This document shows positions 33,550 through 41,659 of a stretch of DNA of 64,000 nucleotides, in pieces; position 1 is the stretch's first letter, and the number at the start of each line of letters is the position of its first letter. The position numbers and the translations under genes were made by a program. Source of the DNA: Bacteroidales bacterium (lineage in GTDB: Bacteria; Bacteroidota; Bacteroidia; Bacteroidales; F082); assembly GCA_017460915.1 (NCBI GenBank), contig JAFUAA010000029.1, forward strand, positions 24,643 to 88,642, written 5' to 3'. The notes beneath the pieces are model-generated. The model did not search any database and was not told where the DNA came from. It worked only from the letters and a program-made list of their open reading frames with translations.

Positions 33550-34806
33550 TTATTCCCCAATCCTCACCTGATACAAAGCCTTGCGCTTGTTGATGCCCGT
33601 GGGATAGATGAAATACAACACGCCGTTGTGGATTCGCATCTTTTGCGCGAAAGGATATCCGCTCAGGTCCTTCACGGAATTGGCCGTTCCCGTCTGCAAA
33701 TCAATTCGTTTCAGGGTATAGATGCCGTCGTTGACAAAGAAAGTGTAGAACTGCTTGGCGCCTTTGTCCACCAAAACCTGATGCTTCCAGCGGTGGTCGG
33801 GCAGGATTTTCCCATTCCAGTTGCGGTATTCGTGGAAAGTGAGCGGATAATGTTCCAACTCATTGCCATCAGCATCAAAAACGAGGGTTTCGCGGTCGGT
33901 GAAAGCCAAAATGTAGAACTTCTTGTCGATTTCAAAGATGGGGTTGTTGATAGGATCGGCGACCCCAAAAATTGGTGCCTATACCGCCCGTGTGGAGCAA
34001 AAACCAAATATCGTCGCGGGCTTCCTCGTCCACGATGTAATGGAACTGTTCGGGCTCTTCATCGCTGCCCAACCGATGGCGATAATAGCCCATTTCTTTG
34101 TTGTAATAGAAGTAGCGGCCTGTGATATAAACGCTGTCGGCAGCGGCCAAAATGGTGGAAAACTTGTCCTGGAAAGACTTCCGCGACATGGAATGATAGA
34201 AGTTCATCTGGCCTTTCTTTCCATTGCCGTACTCAATACCTGACTGGCTTGGTAGTCGTTGAGCGCGTGGATTTCGCCGAAAGCGTCTTGGTTGAGGTAT
34301 TTGTAGCGCGACGAAATCGGCATTTCGTGCAGCGTGTCCATGTCAAAGGAAAGGTGCAGCAAAGCGGAATTCCAACGCCGATAGACAATCATATAGATGC
34401 CGTCCTCGCGGATGGTGTAGTCGATGACGCTCATCACGGGGTTGTCGAAAACAACGTGCGGCGCATTGGCCGTGATTTCCACTTCAAGCAACTCATGGCT
34501 CTTTGTCTTCATACTGATTTTCAAGTTCTTGCCATTCAAATCCTTCTCCTTGACGGTGTAATAAGTCGGTTCGAAGACCATGTGCGCAAACCGAAGTTGT
34601 TCGCCCGCTTTGACATGTCCAAAAGCGAAGCGGCCTTTATCGTCGGTGACCGAAACGAGGAGTGAATCGCGAATGTAAACGCTCACATTCTCAATGGGTT
34701 TTCCGTTTTCGTCGCTGCAAACGCCTTGCAGGAAAGCAGGCTCCTGCGCCTTCATCTGAAAGGCCAGATTGAGTGAAAGAAACAAGAGGAGTAAAGTCTT
34801 TTTCAT
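33550..34806 (-). pseudogene. carboxypeptidase-regulatory/propeller-like protein with two frameshifts
   Basis: The N-terminal part is a signal peptide (MKKTLLLLFLSLNLAFQMKA) and a carboxypeptidase-D regulatory-like domain (FLQGVCSDENGKPIENVSVY, DDKGRFAFGHVKAGEQLRF). By comparison with the intact paralogue at 36366, the frame shifts near 34238-34246 (correct continuation GIEYGNGKKGQMNFYHSMSR, SFQDKF) and again near 33962-33972 at an A5/C4 run (continuation VADPINNPIFEIDKKFYILA). The last frame ends KRKALYQVRIGE. Joined, the product would be about 415 residues with a 6-bladed propeller-like C-terminal part. As read here it cannot make a full protein. Its 3' end faces ATPase A with only 3 bp between. 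Confidence 0.8.
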
Positions 34807-34911
34807 AGCCAAAGTATTTTATTTCGGCTACAAAAATAGATATTTTAAAAACAAAAAAAAACATTTTAGAAAGAATTTATGCAATCGACCTTGCTATAAC
34901 CCGAATAGCCA

Positions 34912-35007
34912 TATACGAATATCACAAAAACACAAACCAAAACGCAGCAAAAACATAAAGCAAAATACCGCAAAAATATAAAGTAAAATACCACAAAAAC
35001 ATAAAAT
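34912..35007 (+). repeat. four 23-bp-period tandem repeats upstream of ATPase B
   Basis: The motif CAAAAACA or CAAAAATA begins at 34925, 34948, 34971 and 34994, exactly 23 bp apart. Units read approximately AAAATACCACAAAAACATAA with the first and second degenerate (AATATCACAAAAACACAAAC; AAAACGCAGCAAAAACATAA). They end about 26 bp upstream of the -7 element of ATPase B. The design resembles the repeats at 54703-54772 in front of the related ATPase C. Confidence 0.85.
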
Positions 35008-35032
35008 CAACGTGAGATAACGAATATTTTAC

Positions 35033-35040
35033 TATCTTTG
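35033..35040 (+). promoter_or_regulatory. -7 element of ATPase B
   Basis: TATCTTTG followed by CGCC, 28 bp before the ATG; matches TAnnTTTG. Confidence 0.65.
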
Positions 35041-35067
35041 CGCCAGATATTTAGATTGATTTTGACA

Positions 35068-36357
35068 ATGGATTACTTACATCGCGTGTTTGACACCCAA
35101 TTATCAGAGTATTTGGATGCTTTTGGAGCCGTTCTCATTGAGGGCCCAAAATGGTGCGGAAAGACCACCACAGCCATGCAACAAGCAAAAAGCATCTTGA
35201 AAATGCAAGAGCCTGACAACATAGAGGCCAATCTGTCCACCGCACAAACCAAACCCTCTATTTTGCTGAAGGGCGACACGCCAAGGCTCATTGACGAATG
35301 GCAAGTTGCACCTGTGCTTTGGGATGCCGTGCGCACCATGGTGGACGAGCGTTCCGAGCCTGGGCAGTTCATCCTAACAGGTTCAAACGCTGTTGACCGC
35401 TCAAAAATCAGGCACAGCGGAACGGGACGAATCGCACGGCTGGAAATGCTGCCCATGAGTTTGTTCGAGTCAAAGGAGTCCAATGGAAGCATTTCGCTAA
35501 CCCAGCTTTTCAACGACCCCGACTTGGACATTGATGGCATTCGTTCCGATTTGAGCATTGAACAGCTTGTGTTTGCCGCTTGCCGAGGCGGATGGCCTGC
35601 TTCATTGAGCCGAAAAACGGAAAAAGCCCAGTTGCTGATTGCCAAAAACTACATCACGACGGTTTGCGAGGTAGACATCCAAAACATTGACGGAGTGAAC
35701 CGCAACGCCAACCTTGCGCGCGCCATTTTGCGTTCCTACGCCCGCAACCTATCTACACTTGCAAAGAAGGCGAGCATTGTGGCTGATGTCAACGCGACCA
35801 CCGAGACCTTATCGTTGCCCACTTTCGACGACTATCAACAAGCCTTGCAAAAGTTGTTTCTCATTCAAGACATTGAGGCTTGGAGCCCGGCTATACGCTC
35901 AAAAAGCGCCATCCGAAGCGGCTTGAAACGCGAATTGGCCGACCCATCCATGGCTGTTGCCGCCTTGGGGCTGTCGCCAGAGGTTCTAATGACTGACATG
36001 AAGACTTTCGGATTTTTCTTTGAGTGCCTATGTGTTAGGGATTTGAGAGTCTATTCCCAAGGATTGGGTAGCCATGTCAGTTATTACCACGACCGCTATA
36101 ATTTGGAGGCCGATTTCGTCTTGCATCTTGACGATGGTCGTTACGCGCTCATCGAATGCAAGTTAGGCAGTCGAGACATTGAGGAAGGAGCACAACACCT
36201 AATACAATTAAAGGACCTTATCAGGAAATTCAACAAGGAAAACACGCTCACGCAACTTCGCGAGCCCGACTTGCTCATCATTCTGACGGGCGGACAGTTG
36301 GCCTACACTCGACCCGACGGCGTGAAAATCATTCCGATTGGCTGCTTAAAAGACTGA
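35068..36357 (+). CDS. AAA ATPase with DUF4143 domain (copy B)
   Basis: A 429-residue protein starting MDYLHRVFDTQLSEYLDAFG; an in-frame TTG ten codons earlier overlaps the promoter and is rejected. Walker A is GAVLIEGPKWCGKTTTAMQQ near residue 20, Walker B TPRLIDEWQVAPVLWDAV near 72, with GQFILTGSNAVDRS as sensor region. The C-terminal part has LEADFVLHLDDGRYALIECK near 350 (E-D...ExK, nuclease-fold-like) and ends KIIPIGCLKD. With copy C at 54843 it forms a subfamily (GPKWCGKTTTA, IGCLKD) distinct from copies A and D. Its stop is 8 bp from the stop of the convergent propeller-like gene. Function unknown. Confidence 0.9.
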   Translation: MDYLHRVFDTQLSEYLDAFGAVLIEGPKWCGKTTTAMQQAKSILKMQEPDNIEANLSTAQTKPSILLKGDTPRLIDEWQVAPVLWDAVRTMVDERSEPGQFILTGSNAVDRSKIRHSGTGRIARLEMLPMSLFESKESNGSISLTQLFNDPDLDIDGIRSDLSIEQLVFAACRGGWPASLSRKTEKAQLLIAKNYITTVCEVDIQNIDGVNRNANLARAILRSYARNLSTLAKKASIVADVNATTETLSLPTFDDYQQALQKLFLIQDIEAWSPAIRSKSAIRSGLKRELADPSMAVAALGLSPEVLMTDMKTFGFFFECLCVRDLRVYSQGLGSHVSYYHDRYNLEADFVLHLDDGRYALIECKLGSRDIEEGAQHLIQLKDLIRKFNKENTLTQLREPDLLIILTGGQLAYTRPDGVKIIPIGCLKD

Positions 36358-36365
36358 TCTTGAAA

Positions 36366-37721
36366 TCATTCAATCCTCACCCTATTCAGCACCCCTTGGT
36401 TCTTTCCTGCATCGAAAAACACGCTGTAGGCATAGCCGCCGTGCACCATGAACACTTTGGGGTAGATTTTCTTGCTGGCTTTTTGTCCTATGCCGACAGA
36501 GCCTGTCTCAGGATCGTACAGGCCAACATGATATACCCCATTGTCCACGAACAATCCGTATACCTTACCCGTGGTCTTGTCGATGAGGAACTCATTTCTG
36601 AAAAACTTCTCGCCCGAAGTGACCAAAAGAGGCCGTCTTTCTGTAACCTTGAAGTCCTGACCGATTTCCACGATTTCACGGTTGTCAAGACCAACGAATT
36701 GAAGCCGGTCATTGATTATTAAAGGAACAATTTGGTATTCCTTTTTTGCCAGCATGGAGCAATACCTTTGTATCATTCCAAGCAAAGTCGGGGTTTCGGC
36801 CAATCGCACCAGATTCCCGTCCCATATTCCTTCGTTGATGAGGTCAATTCCGTTTTCCTCTGTCACCGCTTGATGGTATTCGTTTTGGATGTTCATCCAT
36901 GCCGACTGGCAGACGCGGTAGCCTAGGGTGTCAATGAAACTGCATAGATATTGCGGTTTTTCCATGGAGCCGTCTTTCATCATGTAAAGGTAATCCTGAC
37001 TTTTTCCGTGATTGAATTTAAGCCAGTAGAGACCTCTGTCGTGTACTATTGTCTTGACAATGTATGCCCCATTGAACTCGCACACGATTTTGAGCAATTT
37101 ATTGCGGAAATCCTCCCGTGAGAAAGTGGAAACGGACAGAATGCCTTGTTTTTCATCAAGATACACCTGCAAGCAACTATCCTGCCCGACAAGAATCAGG
37201 TCGTTGAAAGCGTCAATGTGCAGTTTCTCAAAGAGTTGGTCGAAATCCTTGCGTGCCAACTCTATACCATCGGTGTCTAAAACAACCATCGACGAGGCTT
37301 TGGGACGGTTTCCCAGCAGGTAGATTTTGTTGTCCATAAACGCAATGTCGGCAATGTTACGGTTGGTTCCCGACCTATAGAAATCCTGATAAGCCGAAAC
37401 GCCCACTTCCTGAAGGTCGTAACTCATCTTCCGCATTCGGAAACTGATATTGATGGAATCGCGCTGCAATTGCTTTGTCGAAAGACTCACTACGGTATCG
37501 TTATAACCGATGCAAGAATAATACAGGTTGATTTGATTCGAGCGGTCGTAAATCGGCAGCCAATAATGGCCTTTGGCGTCGGTGCTGGTGCCGTAAGGCG
37601 TATTCACGATGCTGATGTTCACGTTCTCCACGCCGAGGTTGCCGTAAACCATGGTTTTGGTTTGGGCAATGAGTAGGGTTGAAATGAAAAGAAAAAAGCA
37701 GAGGGTAAGCGTATTTTTCAT
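36366..37721 (-). CDS. carboxypeptidase-regulatory/propeller-like exported protein
   Basis: The intact paralogue of the broken gene at 33550: 451 residues with a signal peptide (MKNTLTLCFFLFISTLLIAQ), a carboxypeptidase-regulatory-like beta-sandwich (NVNISIVNTPYGTSTDAKGH, YYSCIGYNDTVVSL), then propeller-like repeats (NIADIAFMDNKIYLLGNRPK, GLYWLKFNHGKSQDYLYMMK, KVYGLFVDNGVYHVGLYD, KVFMVHGGYAYSVFFDAGKN). Such two-part proteins are common in Bacteroidetes periplasm or surface; no function is assigned. It is convergent with ATPase B, mirroring the other ATPase/propeller pair. Confidence 0.8.
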   Translation of the reverse strand: MKNTLTLCFFLFISTLLIAQTKTMVYGNLGVENVNISIVNTPYGTSTDAKGHYWLPIYDRSNQINLYYSCIGYNDTVVSLSTKQLQRDSINISFRMRKMSYDLQEVGVSAYQDFYRSGTNRNIADIAFMDNKIYLLGNRPKASSMVVLDTDGIELARKDFDQLFEKLHIDAFNDLILVGQDSCLQVYLDEKQGILSVSTFSREDFRNKLLKIVCEFNGAYIVKTIVHDRGLYWLKFNHGKSQDYLYMMKDGSMEKPQYLCSFIDTLGYRVCQSAWMNIQNEYHQAVTEENGIDLINEGIWDGNLVRLAETPTLLGMIQRYCSMLAKKEYQIVPLIINDRLQFVGLDNREIVEIGQDFKVTERRPLLVTSGEKFFRNEFLIDKTTGKVYGLFVDNGVYHVGLYDPETGSVGIGQKASKKIYPKVFMVHGGYAYSVFFDAGKNQGVLNRVRIE

Positions 37722-37784
37722 AAGCGGCATTTTTCGGAGTGAAATCGTTGAAAATCACCACAAAAATCATGCCTCGAATAGGGT

Positions 37785-38864
37785 CTATGTGTTACAAATG
37801 CTTTGTATTTCCTCAAACACCGCCTCGGCTTCATCCTTTTGCAGCCCGAACTTAGCGGCAAGTTGAATGGCATCTTTCTTTCCAGGGTCTTTGTAGTTGC
37901 CGTTCACGGAAAGGCTGTGGTAGCCGCCCAAGCCTTCGCAGGGTAGCACATCGTAGGCGGGAGCCTGTTGCCACACATCGTTGCAGCGGATGAAAGCGAA
38001 GTTCTTCACATGGTCGTCGCAGTTGCCGATAATGAGATTGAATGCCATCAGACGAAACACTTTCCACAGTTCCTTGACGGAATGCGTCAGTTGGCTGCAA
38101 GCCCAAAACAGATGGGCGTAGTCGGCGGTGGGCAGACGATAATCGAGGTTCATCAGCGCGGAGAGGCTGATAACATGCAGTTTGCCACCGTCATCTGTAC
38201 GATCGAAACGCTTGGTGCCAAAGTATTTTCCCTCGAAAAGCCGCGTTTCGGCCATCTCAATGCCACATGCGCGAGCAAGCAATGAGGTCTCGTATTCGAT
38301 TTTGCCCACATTGGGAGGGTCGGTGCGGTCGCGGAATTTCACTAACCATTCAGCACCATCGTAATGCACGAAGACTTTTGGCCTTGTGCCGCCCGAGGAA
38401 CCTCCGCGCCGCCAAGCCTTGTCCAAGTTGTCGGAGTAATCCGTGTTCAGCACCCGTTGCGATTCTTCCGCCATACGGTCGAGGTCGATAATGTCTTGCT
38501 CATCGACGGTACTCAAATCGGGATGGTACTCCAAAGCACCACGCCCACGACTCCCGACAAACACCAACTGTTCCAATAAATTCAAGGAAGCCAGCGACTT
38601 GCCCTGCGACCTCAAGTAACGGTCGAGCACCAAAGCACTCCAGCCATCGGGAAGGCTATCGTCGAACACGCCGAAGTTGCCGTCAAAAGGTTTCGCGTCG
38701 GCGGTGAACAGCCTTGACTCCAAAGGCAAGTGAAACGGCGAGATGGAAAAGTCGTTCCGAATCCAGTCCGCATCGTATTCGAACATCAAACGGCTTTCGC
38801 TGTTCAAAGCCAATCTCCCGACTTTGCGCGAGCCTAAAGTCACTTCAACAATCTTTTCATTCAT
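37785..38864 (-). CDS. hipA: HipA-family serine/threonine kinase toxin
   Basis: A 359-residue HipA-like kinase, start MNEKIVEVTLGSRKVGRLAL within the end of hipB (8-bp overlap). N-terminal subdomain FSISPFHLPLESRLFTADAK, GVFDDSLPDGWSALVLDRYL, the phosphate-binding SSGGTRPKVFVHYDG, and the kinase motifs IIGNCDDHVKNFAFI (catalytic Asp/Asn) and APAYDVLP (DFG-equivalent Asp) are intact. E. coli HipA phosphorylates glutamyl-tRNA synthetase and causes growth arrest; targets vary between families, so this one is not assigned. It ends with a TAG stop. Confidence 0.92.
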   Translation of the reverse strand: MNEKIVEVTLGSRKVGRLALNSESRLMFEYDADWIRNDFSISPFHLPLESRLFTADAKPFDGNFGVFDDSLPDGWSALVLDRYLRSQGKSLASLNLLEQLVFVGSRGRGALEYHPDLSTVDEQDIIDLDRMAEESQRVLNTDYSDNLDKAWRRGGSSGGTRPKVFVHYDGAEWLVKFRDRTDPPNVGKIEYETSLLARACGIEMAETRLFEGKYFGTKRFDRTDDGGKLHVISLSALMNLDYRLPTADYAHLFWACSQLTHSVKELWKVFRLMAFNLIIGNCDDHVKNFAFIRCNDVWQQAPAYDVLPCEGLGGYHSLSVNGNYKDPGKKDAIQLAAKFGLQKDEAEAVFEEIQSICNT

Positions 38865-39183
38865 TGCGTTTCCCTCGCTTTCTGTTTTTTTGGTTAGATG
38901 CCAGTGCCTCATCCAAGGTGGCGTACTTGTGTGCGGCAAACACCTGGTCGAAGTCGTTCAGCGCATCCAAGGCATAGGCGATATGAAGCAATCCGTCCAA
39001 GGAAATCTTGCCCGTCCGCTCGAAGCGGCGGTAGGTCGCCAAAGGCACTCCCGAACGCGCCGACATCCCTTCCTGCGTCAAGTTCATCTCCAATCGACGC
39101 GCCTTTGCCCGTTCAGCCAATGCTTTCGCCTTGCCTTCTGGTGATACAGTATCAAATGATAATATATTATCAATTATATCCAT
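38857..39183 (-). CDS. hipB: HipB-type Xre antitoxin
   Basis: A 108-residue protein with an Xre helix-turn-helix at about residues 24-72 (AKARRLEMNLTQEGMSARSG, VPLATYRRFERTGKISLDGL, LHIAYALDALNDFDQVF) and a basic C-terminal tail (SNQKNRKRGKRNE). It overlaps hipA by 8 bp. As in hipBA modules it should neutralise the kinase and repress its own operon. Two palindromes that could be its operator lie inside its first codons (39143-39172), unusual unless the true promoter or start is also there. Confidence 0.88.
   Translation of the reverse strand: MDIIDNILSFDTVSPEGKAKALAERAKARRLEMNLTQEGMSARSGVPLATYRRFERTGKISLDGLLHIAYALDALNDFDQVFAAHKYATLDEALASNQKNRKRGKRNE
39143..39172. promoter_or_regulatory. candidate HipB operator inside hipB
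   Basis: TGATAATATATTATCA (39157-39172) is a perfect 16-bp palindrome and GATACAGTATC (39143-39153) is an 11-bp palindrome; both lie in codons 4-14 of hipB as annotated. They share the TGATA/TATCA half-site type typical of HipB-like operators. Confidence 0.45.
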
Positions 39184-39320
39184 AATTATTCATTAAATGT
39201 TCAAATATTAGCGTTTGCAAAGATACAACTTTTTGCATATATGGCTTCATTAATGCAAAAAAATTGGGCCAGCAAAACCTTGCCAGCCCAAATTGTGAAA
39301 AACGATGTAAAACCAATTGC

Positions 39321-40847
39321 TTATTTTTTCTTGAAAATCCCGCCCAAGATGGAACGGACAATCTGGTTGCCGAGGTTGCGGCCGATGGTCGTGGCGGTGG
39401 TGTTGAGGGTCTTTTCCAACGCCTTGCCAGCCGTCGATTTCTTCTTGGTAGTGGTCTTTCTGGAAGTGGTCTTCGTTGCTTTGGCCTTTTCCTTTTCCTT
39501 GGCTTCCTTGGCCTTGCGTTTCTCTTCCTCCTCGGCTTCCTTTTGGAGGCGTTTCTCCTCCTGCTTCTGCTGGTCGACGAGAACTTCGTAGGCGCTCTCG
39601 CGGTCGAAGCTCTTGTCGTAAACGCCATAGAGCCGCGAGTTGCGAATCAATTTTTGGCGTTGGTCGTCGGTGATGGCCCCGATTTGGCTCAACGGGAACA
39701 AGATCTTGGCCCGCTCCACAATGCAAGGCGCGCCCTTCTCGTCAAGCAACGACACCAAGGCCTCGCCCGTGCCGAGTTCGAGGATGGCGGCTTCGGTGTT
39801 GAAGTTCGGGTTGGCGCGGAAGGTCTGGGCGGCGGCTTTCACGGCCTTTTGCTCCTTGGGGGTATAGGCCCGCAATCCGTGGAGGATGCGGTTGCCCAAC
39901 TGACCGGCGATGGCTTCCGGGATATCGTCAGGACTTTGGGTGACAAAATACACGCCCACGCCCTTCGAACGAACCAAACGGATGACCTGCTCAATCTTGT
40001 CAATCAAGGCTTTGGAGGTGTCCTTGAAGAGCATGTGCGCCTCGTCGAAGAAGAAAATCAGCTTCGGCAAGGGCAGGTCGCCGACCTCGGGCAATTGGGT
40101 GTAGAGTTCGCTCAACAGCCAAAGTAAGAAGGTGGAATAGAGTTTCGGATTGAGCATCAGCTTGTCGGCAGCCAAAACGTTCATCACGCCTTTGCCGCCT
40201 TCGGTTTGCAGGAAGTCGAACACATTGAACGATGGCTCGCCAAAGAACATGTCGGCGCCCTCGGCTTCCAAAGCCAATAAAGCGCGCTGGATGGCACCCA
40301 CGCTCACCGAAGTGATGGTGCCGTAGGTCGTGGTGAACTCCTTGGAGTTTTTGGCCACATAGTCGAGCATCATGCGTAGGTCCTTCATATCGATGAGGAG
40401 CAAGCCGCGGTCGTCGGCAATCTTGAAGACGATGTTCATGATGCCCGTTTGGGTCTCGTTGAGGCCAAGGAGGCGCGACAGCAGTTGCGGTCCCATATCC
40501 GAGACGGTGGCGCGCAGCGGATGGCCTTGCTCGCCATATACGTCGAAGAAGCGCGTCGGGCAACCGTGGAAGTTCGGGTTCTCGATGCCAAACTCTGGGC
40601 AGCGTTTCTCAATGAAACTGTTCATCTGTCCCGCCTGGCTAATACCCGAGAGGTCGCCCTTCATGTCGGCCATGAAGCAGGGCATGCCCGCCTGGCTGAA
40701 GGTTTCGGCAATCACTTGCAGGGTGACGGTCTTGCCAGTACCCGTGGCACCCGCAATCAGGCCGTGACGGTTGGCCATCTTGCCAATCATATTGATGTTA
40801 CCGTTGTCGCAATGCGCGATGTAGAGTTGGTTGTCTTCTGTGTACAT
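39321..40847 (-). CDS. HerA-like ATPase, DUF853/YjgR family
   Basis: A 508-residue protein of the HerA/FtsK-type P-loop superfamily. Walker A is HGLIAGATGTGKTVTLQVIA near residue 30; MADMKGDLSGISQAGQMNSF, MNIVFKIADDRGLLLIDMKD, the Walker B PKLIFFFDEAHMLFKDTSKA near 262, and VYFVTQSPDDIPEAIAGQLG near 300 are typical of YjgR/DUF853. The C-terminal 80 residues are a Lys/Glu-rich charged tail (KRLQKEAEEEEKRKAKEAKE), then a short hydrophobic end. It is thought to act on DNA or proteins at the membrane, but its role is not established. trmB lies 10 bp further upstream on the same strand. Confidence 0.92.
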   Translation of the reverse strand: MYTEDNQLYIAHCDNGNINMIGKMANRHGLIAGATGTGKTVTLQVIAETFSQAGMPCFMADMKGDLSGISQAGQMNSFIEKRCPEFGIENPNFHGCPTRFFDVYGEQGHPLRATVSDMGPQLLSRLLGLNETQTGIMNIVFKIADDRGLLLIDMKDLRMMLDYVAKNSKEFTTTYGTITSVSVGAIQRALLALEAEGADMFFGEPSFNVFDFLQTEGGKGVMNVLAADKLMLNPKLYSTFLLWLLSELYTQLPEVGDLPLPKLIFFFDEAHMLFKDTSKALIDKIEQVIRLVRSKGVGVYFVTQSPDDIPEAIAGQLGNRILHGLRAYTPKEQKAVKAAAQTFRANPNFNTEAAILELGTGEALVSLLDEKGAPCIVERAKILFPLSQIGAITDDQRQKLIRNSRLYGVYDKSFDRESAYEVLVDQQKQEEKRLQKEAEEEEKRKAKEAKEKEKAKATKTTSRKTTTKKKSTAGKALEKTLNTTATTIGRNLGNQIVRSILGGIFKKK

Positions 40848-40857
40848 GATATTTCGT

Positions 40858-41541
40858 TTATTTGTTGATTCTGAATCGGATATACTTGATGGTGAGGCCC
40901 TGGTCGAGCCACATCTGTTCGTAGAAGGTGCGGATGGTTTTCACTTCGAGGTTGTCGTCGTTGGCGTAGAGGTCGTCCGTGGCATAGAGCAACGGAAGAC
41001 TCTGTTTTTCAACGACATCGTGAAGCGTAAACTCATACATGATGGGACTATCGGTTTTGAGGTTGAGGATGCCGTCGGGTCGGACTATTTTGCGGTAACG
41101 CTCCAAAAACTCGGGTGAGGTGAGACGATGTCGCGCATTGCGTACGCCCTCGCCGGGATGCGGGTCGGGGAAGGTGACCCAGATCTCGGCCACTTCGTCC
41201 TTGGCGAAGAAATGCTCGATTTGGTCGATGCGGGCGCGCAGGAAAGCCACGTTCTTCAGGCCTTCCTCGTTGCTCTGCTTCAGGCCGCGCCAGATGCGGG
41301 CGCCTTTGATATCGATGCCGATATAATTGATTTCGGGATGGACACACGCCAAGCCCACGGTGTATTCGCCCTTGCCGCAACCCAGTTCCAGCACGATGGG
41401 GTTGTCGTTGTGGAAAAACTCCTCATGCCACTTGCCTTGCAGCGGGAAACCTTCGCTCATGATACGTTCGAAGCTGTATTCGAACAGGTTGGGGAAGGTC
41501 TTGTTTTCGGCGAAACGCTCTAATTTGTTCTTTTTTGACAT
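40858..41541 (-). CDS. trmB: tRNA (guanine-N7-)-methyltransferase
   Basis: Makes m7G46 in tRNA using S-adenosylmethionine. The start MSKKNKLERFAENKTFPNLF is used (an upstream in-frame ATG adds a non-conserved stretch). SAM site PIVLELGCGKGEYTVGLACV near residue 45, YIGIDIKGARIWRGLKQSNE near 73, and EIWVTFPDPHPGEG (family signature for substrate binding) are present, in a protein of 227 residues. It lies 10 bp before the HerA-like gene. Confidence 0.95.
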   Translation of the reverse strand: MSKKNKLERFAENKTFPNLFEYSFERIMSEGFPLQGKWHEEFFHNDNPIVLELGCGKGEYTVGLACVHPEINYIGIDIKGARIWRGLKQSNEEGLKNVAFLRARIDQIEHFFAKDEVAEIWVTFPDPHPGEGVRNARHRLTSPEFLERYRKIVRPDGILNLKTDSPIMYEFTLHDVVEKQSLPLLYATDDLYANDDNLEVKTIRTFYEQMWLDQGLTIKYIRFRINK

Positions 41542-41564
41542 GTTTTCTGTTTTTTCGGCAGAGG

Positions 41565-41654
41565 TTGACACCGCCTGCCTATTTTGTTTTCGCCCCTACG
41601 GGGCTGGCAGGGACTGACGTCGCCTGCTTATTGGTCTGTCGCCCCTACGGGGCT
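41565..41654. repeat. two-copy 49-bp tandem repeat upstream of trmB
   Basis: CGCCCCTACGGGGCT occurs at 41591-41605 and again at 41640-41654, exactly 49 bp apart, each preceded by a related stretch (GACACCGCCTGCCTATTTTG and GACGTCGCCTGCTTATTGGT). The palindromic core CCCCTACGGGG makes each copy a hairpin. It fills the gap between trmB and the SPOR gene and probably is a dispersed intergenic repeat. Confidence 0.7.
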
Positions 41655-41659
41655 AAACT

